Source: Actinomycetota bacterium
GTDB lineage: Bacteria; Actinomycetota; Acidimicrobiia; Acidimicrobiales; JAHWLA01
DNA length: 6,997 bases
Direction of reading: 5' to 3'
NCBI GenBank assembly: GCA_019347595.1
Contig: JAHWLA010000152.1
Location: forward strand, 1-6,997
Shown here: in pieces, positions 6,425 to 6,997 of the stretch
Position numbering within the stretch: the first letter of the stretch is position 1
Layout of the letters: each line of letters starts with the position of its first letter
Notes under the pieces: generated by a model
Seen by the model: only the letters and a program-made list of their open reading frames with translations
Databases searched by the model: none
What the model was told of the DNA's origin: nothing
Position numbers and translations under genes: made by a program

Positions 6425-6447
6425 GGCGTCATCGCTTCACGGGCCTG

Positions 6448-6997
6448 TTACCAAGAGCCGTAGAGGAGCGAGTAGTCGCTCCACCGCACCGACCACGGGG
6501 CGTCGTACCAGGCGTACCAGGTGCCCCCGTAGTCGTTGTAGTAGACGTCTGCGGTCCTGGCGTCGGTGGTGTCGACGTAGTAGTCGCTGTGGAGCACGTC
6601 GGCGCTCGACAGGTACAGCACCTTGTGCGACGCGCTCATCGCCACGGCCGACGACTCCGAGACGATCTCGTCGTTGTACGACCCGACGGCCGTCCAATCG
6701 GTCCCGCCCGAGCCCTGCGGGTTGGGCGCATAGGTGCCCAGCCAGTTCACGAAGTCCGAACCGGGCCGCATCTGCTCGCACTGCGTCGTCCAGCAGAAGT
6801 TGGCCCAGCCCGTTCCCGAGTGCGGCGTGCCGAGGGTGACGGTGTCCTCGACGTACAGGTACGGCGGGAAGTCCGGATGGTCACGGGCCGTCTGGGCCAG
6901 CGCATACCGGGCGATGAGCCCGCCCATGGAGTGGGCGACGACATCGACCGTGACCCCCTTGCTGGAGAAGTCCCGGTAGATCATCCACGCCAGCTCG
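6448..6997 (-). CDS. Lipase-like alpha/beta hydrolase, N-terminus cut off by the window edge
   Basis: This is the C-terminal 182 residues of a lipase/esterase of the alpha/beta hydrolase fold. The frame stays open to base 6997, so the start is outside the window; the ATG at 6984 lies only just before the nucleophile motif and is not a real start. The nucleophile elbow is VAHSMGGLIARYAL, with the Ser codon at 6930-6928 (residue 23 of the visible part). LGTPHSGTG follows (visible 55-63), as in triacylglycerol-lipase and PGAP1-like hydrolases. The likely acid is Asp109 in SYNDEIV and the likely base is His136 in VLHSDYY; these two are inferred from position. Two cysteines (68 and 73, C-x4-C) could form a disulfide, which would suit a secreted enzyme, but any signal peptide is out of view. 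The last 35 or so residues are unusually rich in Tyr, Trp and Asp. The gene stops at TAA 6450-6448 and converges on the amphi-Trp gene. Confidence 0.85.
   Translation of the reverse strand, partial: ELAWMIYRDFSSKGVTVDVVAHSMGGLIARYALAQTARDHPDFPPYLYVEDTVTLGTPHSGTGWANFCWTTQCEQMRPGSDFVNWLGTYAPNPQGSGGTDWTAVGSYNDEIVSESSAVAMSASHKVLYLSSADVLHSDYYVDTTDARTADVYYNDYGGTWYAWYDAPWSVRWSDYSLLYGSW

Noticed and set aside
1..6997. Search for tRNA, rRNA, CRISPR repeats, insertion-sequence ends, att sites or phage genes
   Set aside because: No cloverleaf, conserved rRNA segment, regularly spaced repeat, transposase or integrase frame was seen. Base composition looks even across the window, with no sign of recent transfer.

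Overview
The window is about 70% or more G+C, with strong third-position G/C bias on both strands. Together with the protein types this suggests a high-GC actinomycete-like bacterium (Actinomycetota). Acidimicrobiia-type lineages are a reasonable guess, but that is an inference and cannot be settled from this sequence. There is no sign of mobile DNA, CRISPR, rRNA or tRNA. Gene packing is dense and no gene-free stretch exceeds about 165 bases.

Left part (1-3753, plus strand): the 3' end of a GNAT-type N-acetyltransferase gene is followed after 27 bases by one very large regulator gene (1095 codons). The regulator is a fusion of a class III nucleotidyl cyclase domain, a STAND/NB-ARC-type ATPase, a long helical TPR-like region and a C-terminal LuxR-type DNA-binding domain. 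A strong ribosome binding site precedes it and the short spacing suggests co-transcription with the acetyltransferase.

Middle part (3918-6007, minus strand): two multi-pass membrane protein genes form a tight operon. The first is an AI-2E/PerM-family permease (363 aa). The second is a YihY/BrkB-family protein (333 aa) whose GTG start overlaps the permease stop in a 4-base GTGA junction. This operon converges on the large regulator gene across a 164-base spacer.

Right part (6118-6997): a small amphi-Trp domain protein (85 aa, plus strand) diverges from the permease operon across about 110 bases. It converges on the 3' part of a lipase-like alpha/beta hydrolase gene (minus strand) that runs off the window edge. 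A strong GC-rich hairpin lies between these convergent genes and probably ends transcription from one or both sides.

I see no clear undescribed multi-gene system here. The points most worth a second look are the Gln/Asn substrate-site pair in the cyclase domain of the regulator, the translationally coupled pair of membrane proteins, the untested role of the small amphi-Trp protein beside them, and a hairpin that could cover that protein's start codon.
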